From positions 62,001 through 126,000 of the forward strand of contig JAFRQR010000025.1 in the NCBI GenBank assembly GCA_017428545.1: DNA of 64,000 bases, in the 5' to 3' direction. A program made the position numbers and the translations under genes. Under the pieces are notes generated by a model that saw only the letters and a list, made by a program, of their open reading frames with translations, made no database searches and was not told the DNA's origin. Origin of the DNA: Clostridiales bacterium. GTDB lineage: Bacteria > Bacillota > Clostridia > Saccharofermentanales > Saccharofermentanaceae. Position 1 is the stretch's first letter. The number at the start of each line of letters is the position of its first letter. This document shows positions 8,127-16,262 of this stretch, piece by piece.

Positions 8127-10649
8127 TTATTCATACTTGAGCTGTTCTGCGATCTTCATCTTACGGATGTGTTTGATCGGCATCAGGACCGTTGATACGA
8201 AGAGCAGGAACAGTCCGAAAATGAAGGCGAGCGTCGGAAGAATGTCGACTGTCAGCCCGAAGTTCATCTCGATCAGTTCAAGCGCTTTTTGGAAGAGCCC
8301 GGAGACAACTGCCGCAAACGGGACCGCTACGATCAGGGCGACGATACTTGAGATCAGTCTCTCCGAGAAGAACGCCTTCTTGAGTTTTCCTCTGCTCATG
8401 GCCGTGGAGACCAAAACCGCGCATTCTCTTCTTCTTCCGGAAAAACCGATGATCTGATTGCTGACAACGGCTACGAATGTAAGGAGCACGCCCATACCGA
8501 TCAGCATGTAAAGGAGAGTGGCCATGCCTGCGTTCTGCTCTTTTATTTCCTGCATGTAATCCTCCATCGTCAGAACGGAGTTGATCATGCAGCCGGAACG
8601 ATCCTTGATCGCACTTACTACGCCTTGGGGATCCGTGCAGCGGATGTAAGCATTTGTCGCCTGATTCTGGAAGATCTCGTTATAGTTATTGAGGCTGACT
8701 ACGTATACCGCAGCACCTGCAGAGAACTTAAGCGAATCGCAGTATCCGGAAAGTGTCATCGTCTTTTCCAGGGCATGTTCTCTGTTTGCGCCCATGATCA
8801 TCGGGATCTCGTCACCGACTTTATAACCGAGTTTCTTTGCGACGGCCTTATCCATATAGATCTCATCGTCACCGATCGTTTCCGGAAGGTCCTTGATCGC
8901 GTTGAAGAGTTTAAAGTCGCCTTCGGTGCCGAACAGTATCGCGGAGTGGTATAGTTCTCTCATTTCTCTGCTGTTTGCCGTTTCGGATGCCTTGATGTCA
9001 TCTTCTCCGATAACGAACTTTGTATCCCAGGAGTAATTGAGGAACTCAACCTCTTCTACACTGTCCAGTTCGTTGAAGTATTCGAATGCTTTTGTTTCTT
9101 CAGAAAGACCCGTAACTACGACATCTGCATCAGCGTCAGGACGCTCGCTGAATTTCATATATGAAGACGACATTACAAAGAGTGTAAGTCCCATCGCAAC
9201 TGCCATGACAAAGAGTCTGGAAATACCTACAGAAGCTTTCTTTGTTCTTGCCTGTACGCAGGCAAATGCAGCTACCGGGCAGTCTTTCTTGACGAAGTGC
9301 TTTTCAAGCAGTTTGCTTATTCCACGAAGGATGAAGGGGTATCCGAGGAACAATGCAGCGACAAGGATCACGATGGTAGAAAATACGATGGCAAGTCCTT
9401 CCATTGTCTTTGTCAGGACCATTACGAGGCCTGTGATTCCGAGTACCGCAAACAGGATCGAAGCTGCAAGCGTCTTCTTTGTGTATTTGTAGTCAGTATC
9501 CTTGTTGTCAAAGATCAGGTCGCGGATCGATGTTCTTGTGGCCTTAAGAAGTTCTTTGATCGGGCAGAGGCATTCAATTACGACAGCGCCGATGATGACT
9601 CCGACCCAGGCGATAACGGAAACACTTCCGAGATTCATCTCAAGTTCAATGTCCGAACCGGAGTTAAGTGAAAAGACGTTATTGAAGATCGGGTCTCTGG
9701 TCAGCACATAAAGCGTGGAACCGAGCACGCCGCCGATAAGTCCGTAAAGAGCATTTTCAAAAAGGACGATCAGCGCGGTGACATTCGGTGAAACACCCAG
9801 GCTTCTAAGAGTTCCGACCGTTCCCATTCTTTCGACCATGATACGTTCGGAAAGAGAGATCGTGACGAAAATGACGAGCATCAGGCAGATGAGGAAAAGG
9901 ATCGCGAAGATGCTTGTGACAGAGTTTACATTCTGTTGGACCATCTCACCGTTAATGAGATCTTCTGTCTCAATGCCCTGTGTATTTTCTTCCATGAGCC
10001 TGCAGAATTCGCCGACCTCACTTCTGTCGTGTACGCGAACATACGCGCCTACGAATTTGTATTCATCTCCAAAGACTTCGGTAAAACCGTCAAGCGGCAT
10101 GACGACATTATATTTTTCGGAAAGCATTCCCTTATAAGTCAGGATGGACTTTACCGTGAACGCGTGTGCCTGGTCTTCTTCGTCGAAAAACTCGATCGTA
10201 TCGCCTGTTGAAAGATCAAGTTCTTCCGCGAGAGTCTTCGGGATCGCGACTTCATCTTCTGCGAGATCGACATCCGCCGCGACGAGATCCATCTCGTTAA
10301 TATCTGCGATATCCGCGGAATAGATCAGGATACTCTTTTCGTTAAAGTAAGCATATTCTTCGTTACCCGGTACATTGAAGGTCGTTCTGTTTCCGGTAAA
10401 CATTGTCCTTTCATGCGCCGGAAGACCTTCAAAATCAGATTCTGCCAGTCCGTTATTTGCGGATACGATCACGTTACTGTCGCCGAACATGGAAAGGAAT
10501 GCGGATTCCAGTACATTTCTTACCGAGTTGCTCATGTCGAATGTCATCATGCCTGCAAAAGAACAGATCAGGATACAAAGAACCAGCATGAACGCCCGAA
10601 ACGGCTTACTGAACATATTCTTAAGTGTGTGTTTAAAAATTACTCCCAT
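8127..10649 (-). CDS. FtsX-like ABC transporter permease
   Basis: About 840 residues. An N-terminal membrane segment (near 15-40) is followed by a periplasm-type MacB_PCD-like domain, then three FtsX helices, a second large external domain and three C-terminal helices (LLTFVAVVSNQIIGF onwards). This is the two-FtsX-domain architecture of Gram-positive MacB/BceB-like exporters. I chose ATG 10649 because AAAGGTGAG lies just upstream; the frame stays open to 10757 but those residues are hydrophilic and unlike a start. Partner of the ATPase at 7249-8028. With the PadR, DUF1700 and DUF4097 genes it probably forms an envelope-stress unit. Confidence 0.92.
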   Translation of the reverse strand: MGVIFKHTLKNMFSKPFRAFMLVLCILICSFAGMMTFDMSNSVRNVLESAFLSMFGDSNVIVSANNGLAESDFEGLPAHERTMFTGNRTTFNVPGNEEYAYFNEKSILIYSADIADINEMDLVAADVDLAEDEVAIPKTLAEELDLSTGDTIEFFDEEDQAHAFTVKSILTYKGMLSEKYNVVMPLDGFTEVFGDEYKFVGAYVRVHDRSEVGEFCRLMEENTQGIETEDLINGEMVQQNVNSVTSIFAILFLICLMLVIFVTISLSERIMVERMGTVGTLRSLGVSPNVTALIVLFENALYGLIGGVLGSTLYVLTRDPIFNNVFSLNSGSDIELEMNLGSVSVIAWVGVIIGAVVIECLCPIKELLKATRTSIRDLIFDNKDTDYKYTKKTLAASILFAVLGITGLVMVLTKTMEGLAIVFSTIVILVAALFLGYPFILRGISKLLEKHFVKKDCPVAAFACVQARTKKASVGISRLFVMAVAMGLTLFVMSSSYMKFSERPDADADVVVTGLSEETKAFEYFNELDSVEEVEFLNYSWDTKFVIGEDDIKASETANSREMRELYHSAILFGTEGDFKLFNAIKDLPETIGDDEIYMDKAVAKKLGYKVGDEIPMIMGANREHALEKTMTLSGYCDSLKFSAGAAVYVVSLNNYNEIFQNQATNAYIRCTDPQGVVSAIKDRSGCMINSVLTMEDYMQEIKEQNAGMATLLYMLIGMGVLLTFVAVVSNQIIGFSGRRRECAVLVSTAMSRGKLKKAFFSERLISSIVALIVAVPFAAVVSGLFQKALELIEMNFGLTVDILPTLAFIFGLFLLFVSTVLMPIKHIRKMKIAEQLKYE

Positions 10650-10685
10650 TTTCTCACCTTTATTTTTCTTTTCTCTTTTGTCCCG

Positions 10686-10709
10686 GGGGGCGATGGCCTC
10701 ATCGCCCCC
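10686..10709 (-). promoter_or_regulatory. GC-rich hairpin in the leader of the permease gene
   Basis: Arms GGGGGCGATG and CATCGCCCCC are perfectly complementary over 10 bp with a 4-base loop. It lies 37 bases before the permease ATG, between it and the DUF4097 gene, and has no U-tract. It may protect or pause the message between the two halves of the operon. Confidence 0.55.
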
Positions 10710-10862
10710 ACTTTCTTTGCGGAAACTTTGATGTGTTTTTTCTCCTTTTTTAGACAAAGCTACCGCCTGCGCTGCGAAAATCGGCTTTTTTCAGCGCCCT
10801 TCATGTTTCTTTTTTTGTTTTGGGTCTACTTGATTTCCGGTCCCCTTTTTTCGGACCTTTAC

Positions 10863-11768
10863 TTATTTATTCGTGATACTGATCGAGCCTGCAGACATAT
10901 CTGCCGTAAGTACGATATCGTAACCATCCTTCATGGTGAATTCATCACCGCGCTTCTCACCGTTGATCGTCGCGGATCCGGCAGAAAGGTCGAAATCATA
11001 ACCGATCTTCTGGCCTTCGACGAACTCGATGTCGACGGAACCTGCGGACATGTCGATGTCAAAGCTTGCTGTCAGGGTAAGTCCTTTTGCGTCAAAATCA
11101 CCTGCGGACATATCCAGTTCACCGCCGCCGATGGTGCAGTACAGAAGATCAACATCACCTGCGGAAAGATCGAATTCACACTTACCGAACTCGCACTTTT
11201 CGGCTTCAAAATCGCCTGCGGACATATCTACTTCCAGCGCGCCGTTTACGTGCTTGATCTTTGCGTCACCTGCCGAAAGATCAAGAACCAGAATATCGCA
11301 GTCAAAACCTTCTTCGATGATCACGTCACCGGCGGAACTGTCAAGATCAACTCTTCCGAAGTCTGCTCCCTTCGGGTAGTACACATTTACGAAGTAATCT
11401 TCGTTATTGAAATTAAAGAAGTTGAGGTTGATATCGAACTTCTTCCGGTTCGAAGAAACCGTAAGTGTTCCATCTTTTGACTCACAGGTCATTTCTCTTG
11501 CCTGGAGCTTGTATTCTACAGCATACTCATCACTTTCGATGAACTTGATATCGGCTGCCGGTACATCGATGACGATATCGGAAAAATCATCAACGACAGT
11601 CTTTTGCATCTCAAGTACTTTTCCTTCGGAATCAATATGGAAACCGTGATCGTAATACATATGGATCGGCTTTCCTCTGTTGATGATTGCACCTGTTACA
11701 GTCAGCGCGATTCCTGCCGCAAGCGAAACACCTGCGATAACTAATGCTACTTTTGTGAACGTTTTCAT
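10863..11768 (-). CDS. DUF4097 beta-repeat protein, membrane-anchored (LiaG-like)
   Basis: The 301-residue product has an N-terminal membrane anchor (about 5-28) followed by about 230 residues of repeated beta strands. The motif D-(M/L)-S-A-G-(D/S) recurs about eight times every 20 residues, the pattern of DUF4097/adhesin-like beta-helix domains found in LiaG-type proteins. Start ATG 11768 follows AAGGAG; the open frame to 11867 is upstream read-through. The start is 23 bases from the stop of the DUF1700 gene, in an operon with PadR. Likely an external sensor or scaffold for envelope stress; this is inference from family and context. Confidence 0.88.
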   Translation of the reverse strand: MKTFTKVALVIAGVSLAAGIALTVTGAIINRGKPIHMYYDHGFHIDSEGKVLEMQKTVVDDFSDIVIDVPAADIKFIESDEYAVEYKLQAREMTCESKDGTLTVSSNRKKFDINLNFFNFNNEDYFVNVYYPKGADFGRVDLDSSAGDVIIEEGFDCDILVLDLSAGDAKIKHVNGALEVDMSAGDFEAEKCEFGKCEFDLSAGDVDLLYCTIGGGELDMSAGDFDAKGLTLTASFDIDMSAGSVDIEFVEGQKIGYDFDLSAGSATINGEKRGDEFTMKDGYDIVLTADMSAGSISITNK

Positions 11769-11790
11769 TTTACTATTCTCCTTATCCCCA

Positions 11791-12549
11791 TTAAGCGCCT
11801 GCCTGAGCAGCCTTGTTTTTCTTATTTCTCTTATGAACGATGCGTCCAAGTCCCTTGGCCAGGCCATGAGCCGTAACTCTGATCAGGGCCAGCGCACCGA
11901 TGGTGAAGAAAATACCGAGACCGAATACTGTCAGACCGGATCCGAAGATCACCATGCCGGCAAGAGGGTTCATAAACAATGCGATTATGCCGAAAACAAT
12001 AGTTCCGATGGCTGCAACGAGCATTGAGATACCTGCGATCAGGAAGGAAATAAAAACAACGAACGCAACAAACACAAGTACGCATACAACGATCAGAAGT
12101 GCGAAGATGACCGGAGAAAGCGGCAGAGCAAAGATCGCTGCCAGAACGATCAAGAGTGTCTTCAGAGCAGAAGGCTGATCCTTCTTCTTTTCTTCCTGAA
12201 CCTGAGGCTGCGGCTGAACCGGCGGAAGCGTCTGTGCCTGTGTACCGTAAGCTGCGTTGTTGTCAAATCCGGATGCTGCCGGAGCCGGTACGGCGGCCAT
12301 AGCATTTGAGGACGAATTATCAGCATTTGCAGCCGCCATCGTCTCTTCATACTTTCTGTCGACGACGTCAACAAGGATCTTTTTTGCAAGGATCTTCGGT
12401 TCACCTAATTCCTCGATCACTTTTGCTTCATTCTCGATACCTGCTTCGTCGAAGTACTCCTCATAGAACTCGACCGCTTCGTCTCTGTCATATTGCGGCA
12501 GGATCTTCAATCCTTTGCGAAGTTCCTGCAAATACGTTTCCTTAGTCAT
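11791..12549 (-). CDS. DUF1700/HAAS-domain membrane protein
   Basis: The N-terminal 60 residues (YLQELRKGLK, YDRDEAVEFYEEYFDEAG) form the helical HAAS/DUF1700 domain. A Pro/Gln-rich linker follows, then about four membrane helices from residue 125. Proteins of this family typically sit beside PadR regulators and are thought to work with them as membrane-linked signalling partners. The ATG overlaps the PadR stop as ATGA and is preceded by GGAGGGG, showing coupled translation. Confidence 0.9.
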   Translation of the reverse strand: MTKETYLQELRKGLKILPQYDRDEAVEFYEEYFDEAGIENEAKVIEELGEPKILAKKILVDVVDRKYEETMAAANADNSSSNAMAAVPAPAASGFDNNAAYGTQAQTLPPVQPQPQVQEEKKKDQPSALKTLLIVLAAIFALPLSPVIFALLIVVCVLVFVAFVVFISFLIAGISMLVAAIGTIVFGIIALFMNPLAGMVIFGSGLTVFGLGIFFTIGALALIRVTAHGLAKGLGRIVHKRNKKNKAAQAGA

Positions 12550-12860
12550 TTTGTATCCCCTCCAAGTAATGAATCTACTGAATCTTTATATTTGTTCCAC
12601 TCCTCTAAGTAGTACTTATAAAGTTCTCTACCTCGATCTGTGATTCTGTAATATCGTCGGTTACGACCCTGAAACGGTTCGTCGTAAGTTTCCAGTGCGA
12701 AATCTTTTTGTAGTCTGCGCAAGACCGGATACAGTGTCGACTCTGAAATATCCAGTACCGTCTTAACCTGCTGCGTAAGTGTATACCCATACGCGTCACC
12801 TTTAGTCAGGACTGCCAGTACGCAAGCATCCAATAGCGTTGAACCTAATTGGAAAACCAT
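12546..12860 (-). CDS. PadR family transcriptional regulator
   Basis: At 104 residues this is a compact PadR winged-helix repressor, with the usual LTKGDAYGYTLTQQV helix, the recognition region SESTLYPVLRRL and the wing GRNRRYYRIT. It is the first gene of the PadR-DUF1700-DUF4097 unit and has a ribosome site AAAGGAG. The upstream promoter contains a palindrome between -35 and -10, so autorepression is likely. The inducer is unknown. Confidence 0.95.
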   Translation of the reverse strand: MVFQLGSTLLDACVLAVLTKGDAYGYTLTQQVKTVLDISESTLYPVLRRLQKDFALETYDEPFQGRNRRYYRITDRGRELYKYYLEEWNKYKDSVDSLLGGDTK

Positions 12861-12894
12861 ATACTATTTCTCCTTTCATATTGTATCGTTGGCT

Positions 12895-12915
12895 ATATTA
12901 TACGGCGTATAGTAT
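12895..12915. promoter_or_regulatory. Probable PadR operator
   Basis: Arms ATATTATACG (12895-12904) and CGTATAGTAT (12906-12915) form an inverted repeat with one mismatch around a central base. It covers the -10 box and the spacer of the PadR promoter, as expected for autorepression. Confidence 0.65.
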
Positions 12916-12925
12916 TGTGTGTCAA
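12897..12925 (-). promoter_or_regulatory. Consensus sigma-A promoter of the PadR operon
   Basis: On the minus strand TTGACA (12920-12925) is followed after exactly 17 bases by TATAAT (12897-12902). It is the only fully consensus promoter I found in the window. Confidence 0.85.
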
Positions 12926-13091
12926 CACATATTCGCACTCTTTTTTCAAATTTCGCTCAAACGGCTGCGGTTACGCGATTTCAGCCTGTTTTCTATGATA
13001 TTATTCTACCTTTATAATATGGAAAATGCTTGAATTATCTCTTATATGATCCTTAATTATTCCTTAAATCCAGATCTTCAGACTTATCTTT

Positions 13092-13334
13092 TTTCCCGTT
13101 TCGTTCCCGATATAGCAATTCATCGAGAAAAAATCGGGAATTCTAATGATGCCTTGAATCATCAGGTACTTTTTTCCCGTATTTTTCTCGATAGCGTTAG
13201 TTTTCAAAAAGAAATCAAGAATTTTGCTCCCTTATCTGTCTGATTCCATTCTGTTTCCCGTTTATTTCCCGCCAGAGCGCCCAAACAGGAAAAAAACAAG
13301 AAAAATCTTTCAAGAGTTCACACAATGTTAACCC
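13092..13334. repeat. Three degenerate tandem repeats of exactly 81 bp
   Basis: Units begin at 13092, 13173 and 13254. A box TTTCCCGTTTnnTTCCCG is found in units 1 and 3 and as a weaker form in unit 2. About 30 bp further on, a second box (C, then A-rich, then ATC, then GAA) is aligned in all three. Unit 1 also contains an inverted repeat TTCCCGAT...ATCGGGAA. The 12930-13411 region is AT-rich and I see no convincing gene in it. Confidence 0.7.
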
Positions 13335-13338
13335 AATC

Positions 13339-13381
13339 GCGCATATAACCATATGCGCATCTTTTTCAGCCTCTATATAAT
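13339..13381 (+). promoter_or_regulatory. Inverted repeat and -10 box upstream of the nuclease-like gene
   Basis: GCGCATAT and ATATGCGC (13339-13346, 13351-13358) form a perfect 8-bp inverted repeat where a -35 element would lie. TATAAT follows at 13376-13381. The same GCGCATATG string recurs at the ribosome site and start codon (13404-13414). This looks like an operator or activator site. Confidence 0.5.
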
Positions 13382-13411
13382 TCACTTACCATCAACTTTA
13401 AGGAGGCGCAT

Positions 13412-14164
13412 ATGAACAACCCCATTTCAAAAATGTTTCTCGCCATAAAGATCAACGCGTTTGTCCAGTATCTTCAGTCGTCTCCCAAAGTCGCTATCCA
13501 TCAAAAGCTATACCACGATGATATGTGCACATCGTACTCATTCATAGACAACAAAACTGGAAAACAGCACCAACATATAGCATCAACACCTAAAGGCGCC
13601 CAGCTCGAGCACCTTTTCAACCATCGCGAACTGATCAAATCGAAGCTGGCCCACTACCGGACGCTTTGGAACTCCAACTTCATTCAGCCTTGCCCAACAA
13701 TTGACTTGGAAAAGATCAGGAAGTCCCGCTCTTCTTTCATCACCAAAGAACTCTTTGACAGCCTTGTCCCAAACTCAAATCCGCGCCCGATCGACAGGCC
13801 GAACCCATATAATGGAATCGTTTTCCGCTCCAAGTCCGAAAGAGAGATCGCCGAAATCCTTGACGAGATCGGCATCGATTATAAGTACGAACCGCTAATG
13901 CGCCTTAACGACATCGACATGTACCCTGACTTTGTCTGCTTCATCCCCGAGATCGGAATCGGCTTTATCATCGAGCACTTTGGCATGATCGATAATGTAA
14001 ACTATGTTGAAACTTCGATCAGAAAGTTCCGGACCTACACCTCGCTCGGTTTGGTTCCCGGAATCGATATCCTCTTTACCTACGAGAAAAGCACCGTTCC
14101 CCCGACAGCCGCGTATTTCCGCAGCAGTGTTAATTCCATCCTGGACAACATCTGTGCCCCCTGA
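13412..14164 (+). CDS. Orphan protein with PD-(D/E)XK nuclease-like region
   Basis: The 250-residue protein starts after AAGGAGG. The C-terminal half (about 140-235) reads like the small nuclease-like region seen in some UvrD-type helicases and stand-alone proteins: FRSKSEREIAEIL, then YKYEPLM, YPDF, and GIGFIIEHFG, then a Tyr- and Lys-containing helix. Motif order (Glu, Asp of YPDF, Glu-x of IEHFG) fits a restriction-endonuclease fold, with His in place of the usual Lys. The N-terminal half is unrecognised. There is no methylase or partner gene nearby. AT-rich flanks and the repeats upstream suggest acquisition or a regulated element. Activity is not established. Confidence 0.6.
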   Translation: MNNPISKMFLAIKINAFVQYLQSSPKVAIHQKLYHDDMCTSYSFIDNKTGKQHQHIASTPKGAQLEHLFNHRELIKSKLAHYRTLWNSNFIQPCPTIDLEKIRKSRSSFITKELFDSLVPNSNPRPIDRPNPYNGIVFRSKSEREIAEILDEIGIDYKYEPLMRLNDIDMYPDFVCFIPEIGIGFIIEHFGMIDNVNYVETSIRKFRTYTSLGLVPGIDILFTYEKSTVPPTAAYFRSSVNSILDNICAP

Positions 14165-14229
14165 CCCCTCCAAAAACATAACTATCTTTTCTTATACTAT
14201 CAGTATCATATTTATATTCTTCTTTCTTA

Positions 14230-14258
14230 TTGTCGAAAAGCACCTAATCTGCTACAAT
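14230..14258 (+). promoter_or_regulatory. Promoter of the second MATE gene
   Basis: TTGTCG (14230-14235), a 17-base spacer and TACAAT (14253-14258) with an upstream TGC make an extended -10 promoter. The spacer contains AAAAGCAC, the first eight bases of the dispersed motif. Confidence 0.65.
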
Positions 14259-14291
14259 TCTCAAACGCACGGGTTTCTCGGTCCGCTCATC

Positions 14292-15725
14292 ATGCCGGGA
14301 TCCCAAAACTATGCACAAACGCAATCTGACACAAAAGAGGCAACACTTTTGACACTGAAAGAAGACAAAAATCAATATAAGAAGCTCCTGATGATCGCCA
14401 TCCCGATGATGATCCAGAACGGTATTTCCAACTTCGTCAACCTTCTGGACAATCTCATGATCGGTGATCTGGGCACGAATGCGATCTCCGGCGTTGCTAT
14501 CGCCAACCAGCTGATCTTCGTATTCTATCTTCTCATCTTCGGCGCAACCGCCGGGGTGGGCATTTTTACTGCGCAGTATCACGGCAAAGGCGACACCGAG
14601 GGCATCCGCTACACTTTCCGCTTTAAGATCGTTCTCAACACGATCCTTTCGGCACTGAGTATCTTAGCTTTTTTGATCGCTGCTCCGTTCCTTGTCGAGC
14701 TTTTTCTCCACGGTGAAGGCGATCCTGCCGATGCCGCCGAGATCCTGGATATCGGTGTGGACTATATTCACGTCATTCTCATAAGCCTGATCCCGATCGG
14801 TCTGACCCAGGCATATGCCGGAACACTGAAAGACCTCGGCAAGACCAAGGTCCCGATGCTCGCCTCGCTTTGTGCGATCGTCGTCAACCTCATCGGAAAT
14901 GCCCTTTTGATCTACGGAAAGCTCGGACTTCCTGCTCTCGGCGCAGTCGGTGCCGCGATCGCGACCGTCATCTCCCGTTTTGTCGAGCTCTCGATCCTGA
15001 TGATCTATACCGGTCTTCACTCGAAAATATTCCCGTTCATCCGCGGATCCTTTGCCACATTCAAAGTGCCTCGGGATCTTGCCCGTAAGTTCTTTGTAAA
15101 AGCACTTCCGCTCATGGGCAATGAGACTTTTTGGGCTCTCGGTATGACCGTCATCAACCAGTGCTATTCCTACAGAAGCCTTGACGCGGTCGCTGCGATC
15201 AATATCGAGTCCACCATCTGGAACCTGATGGGTGTTTCGTTCATCGCAATGGGCGAGGCCGTAGGTATCGTTATGGGACACATCCTCGGAAGCGGCGATC
15301 TTTCAAGCGCGAAGAAAACGGCATACAAGATGCGCCGTTTCACCGTTCTCTGCGGTCTTGTATTCGGAATCCTCATGATCGGTATCGCGCCCTTCTTCCC
15401 GCTTCTTTATGATACGAGCGAGTATATCCGTCACCTCGCTACGGGTTTTATCATGATCGCCGGTGCCACGATGCCGCTATGTGCATACTCGCATGCTTCC
15501 TACTTTATCCTTCGTGCCGGCGGAAACGCATTCGTCACCATGCTGTTCGACGCCGTTTACACTTGGGTCATTGTCGTTGTGACCGCATATGTTCTGAGCC
15601 GTTACACAACACTGAGTATCACCTGGATGGTCGCCATCGTCCGGTCACTTGAGATCTTCAAATCAACGATCGGATTCTTTATGGTACGAAGCGGCATGTG
15701 GGTGCGCAACATCGTCAACAACTAA
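14292..15725 (+). CDS. MATE family multidrug/cation antiporter
   Basis: This exporter of about 477 residues is distantly related to the one at 5665. The first helix pair (IAIPMMIQNGISNFVNLLDNLMIG) and the internal repeat from KALPLMGNETFWALGM are typical. ATG 14292 is the first start after the promoter but has no ribosome site. A TTG at 14349 preceded by AAAGAGG is a serious alternative and would remove 19 hydrophilic residues. A clear terminator follows. One exact dispersed 10-mer lies in the gene at 15098, read as K-A-L. Confidence 0.9.
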   Translation: MPGSQNYAQTQSDTKEATLLTLKEDKNQYKKLLMIAIPMMIQNGISNFVNLLDNLMIGDLGTNAISGVAIANQLIFVFYLLIFGATAGVGIFTAQYHGKGDTEGIRYTFRFKIVLNTILSALSILAFLIAAPFLVELFLHGEGDPADAAEILDIGVDYIHVILISLIPIGLTQAYAGTLKDLGKTKVPMLASLCAIVVNLIGNALLIYGKLGLPALGAVGAAIATVISRFVELSILMIYTGLHSKIFPFIRGSFATFKVPRDLARKFFVKALPLMGNETFWALGMTVINQCYSYRSLDAVAAINIESTIWNLMGVSFIAMGEAVGIVMGHILGSGDLSSAKKTAYKMRRFTVLCGLVFGILMIGIAPFFPLLYDTSEYIRHLATGFIMIAGATMPLCAYSHASYFILRAGGNAFVTMLFDAVYTWVIVVVTAYVLSRYTTLSITWMVAIVRSLEIFKSTIGFFMVRSGMWVRNIVNN

Positions 15726-15752
15726 GCGATTCAAGCTTTGAAAACCAAACAC

Positions 15753-15790
15753 AAAAGCCGAAGCACTTCCCGGTACTTCGGCTTTTTTCT
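15753..15790 (+). terminator. Rho-independent terminator after the second MATE gene
   Basis: AAAAGCCGAAG pairs with CTTCGGCTTTTTT around a 12-base loop. The A-run on the other side means it may also stop minus-strand transcription from rsfS. The loop contains AAGCACTT, part of the dispersed motif. Confidence 0.85.
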
Positions 15791-15854
15791 TTCTTACTCG
15801 ATCTCTTTGCCACACATCAGTGGCAAGCTTTAAAGGAGAGTATCCCGCGATTTC

Positions 15855-16193
15855 TTACTCAGCAGGTTTTTTCATCTCCCAGAGTTTTTCGAGACTGTAA
15901 TTCTGACGCTCTTCCGGATGGAATACATGAACAACGACATCCTTATAGTCAAGAAGGATCCATCTGGCAGACTCCCGTCCTTCAATGTGATCCGGAGTTA
16001 CGTCATAATCACGCTTAAGCATATACTCGACTTCGTCGGCAAGAGCCTTGATATGTGTCGAGGAAGTTCCCGAACAGATAACGAAATAGTCCGCCAGCAC
16101 GGTCTTTTCGGAAACCGGGATCAACTCGATGTCTACGCCCTTTTTGTTCTCCAGAATCTCAACGATCTTATCAGCTAATTCTTTGATCTCCAT
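15855..16193 (-). CDS. rsfS: Ribosomal silencing factor RsfS
   Basis: The 112-residue product is a full-length RsfS/Iojap protein: VSEKTVLADYFVICSGTSSTHIKALADEV, cut here to its key part ADYFVICSG, and GRESARWILLDY are the family signatures. RsfS binds ribosomal protein L14 and blocks subunit joining when nutrients are low. The start follows GGAGGG. It lies downstream of the NadD-YqeK gene, the usual Firmicutes order, but has its own promoter in the gap. Confidence 0.96.
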   Translation of the reverse strand: MEIKELADKIVEILENKKGVDIELIPVSEKTVLADYFVICSGTSSTHIKALADEVEYMLKRDYDVTPDHIEGRESARWILLDYKDVVVHVFHPEERQNYSLEKLWEMKKPAE

Positions 16194-16224
16194 CTACACC
16201 CTCCGAGGTTATTGATCTACTATC

Positions 16225-16254
16225 ATTATACACATTAATTCTTGTTTGCAAGAA
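16225..16254 (-). promoter_or_regulatory. rsfS promoter with overlapping inverted repeat
   Basis: On the minus strand TTGCAA (16246-16251) and TATAAT (16225-16230) are 15 bases apart. A perfect inverted repeat TTCTTG-TTTG-CAAGAA (16239-16254) overlaps the -35 box. The adjacent AGAAGCACTT at 16251-16260 is a one-mismatch copy of the dispersed motif. Confidence 0.55.
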
Positions 16255-16262
16255 GCACTTTC

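Noticed and set aside
13046-13243. 65-codon frame in the 81-bp repeat region
   Set aside because: No ribosome site before its ATG and it runs through the repeats; treated as non-coding.
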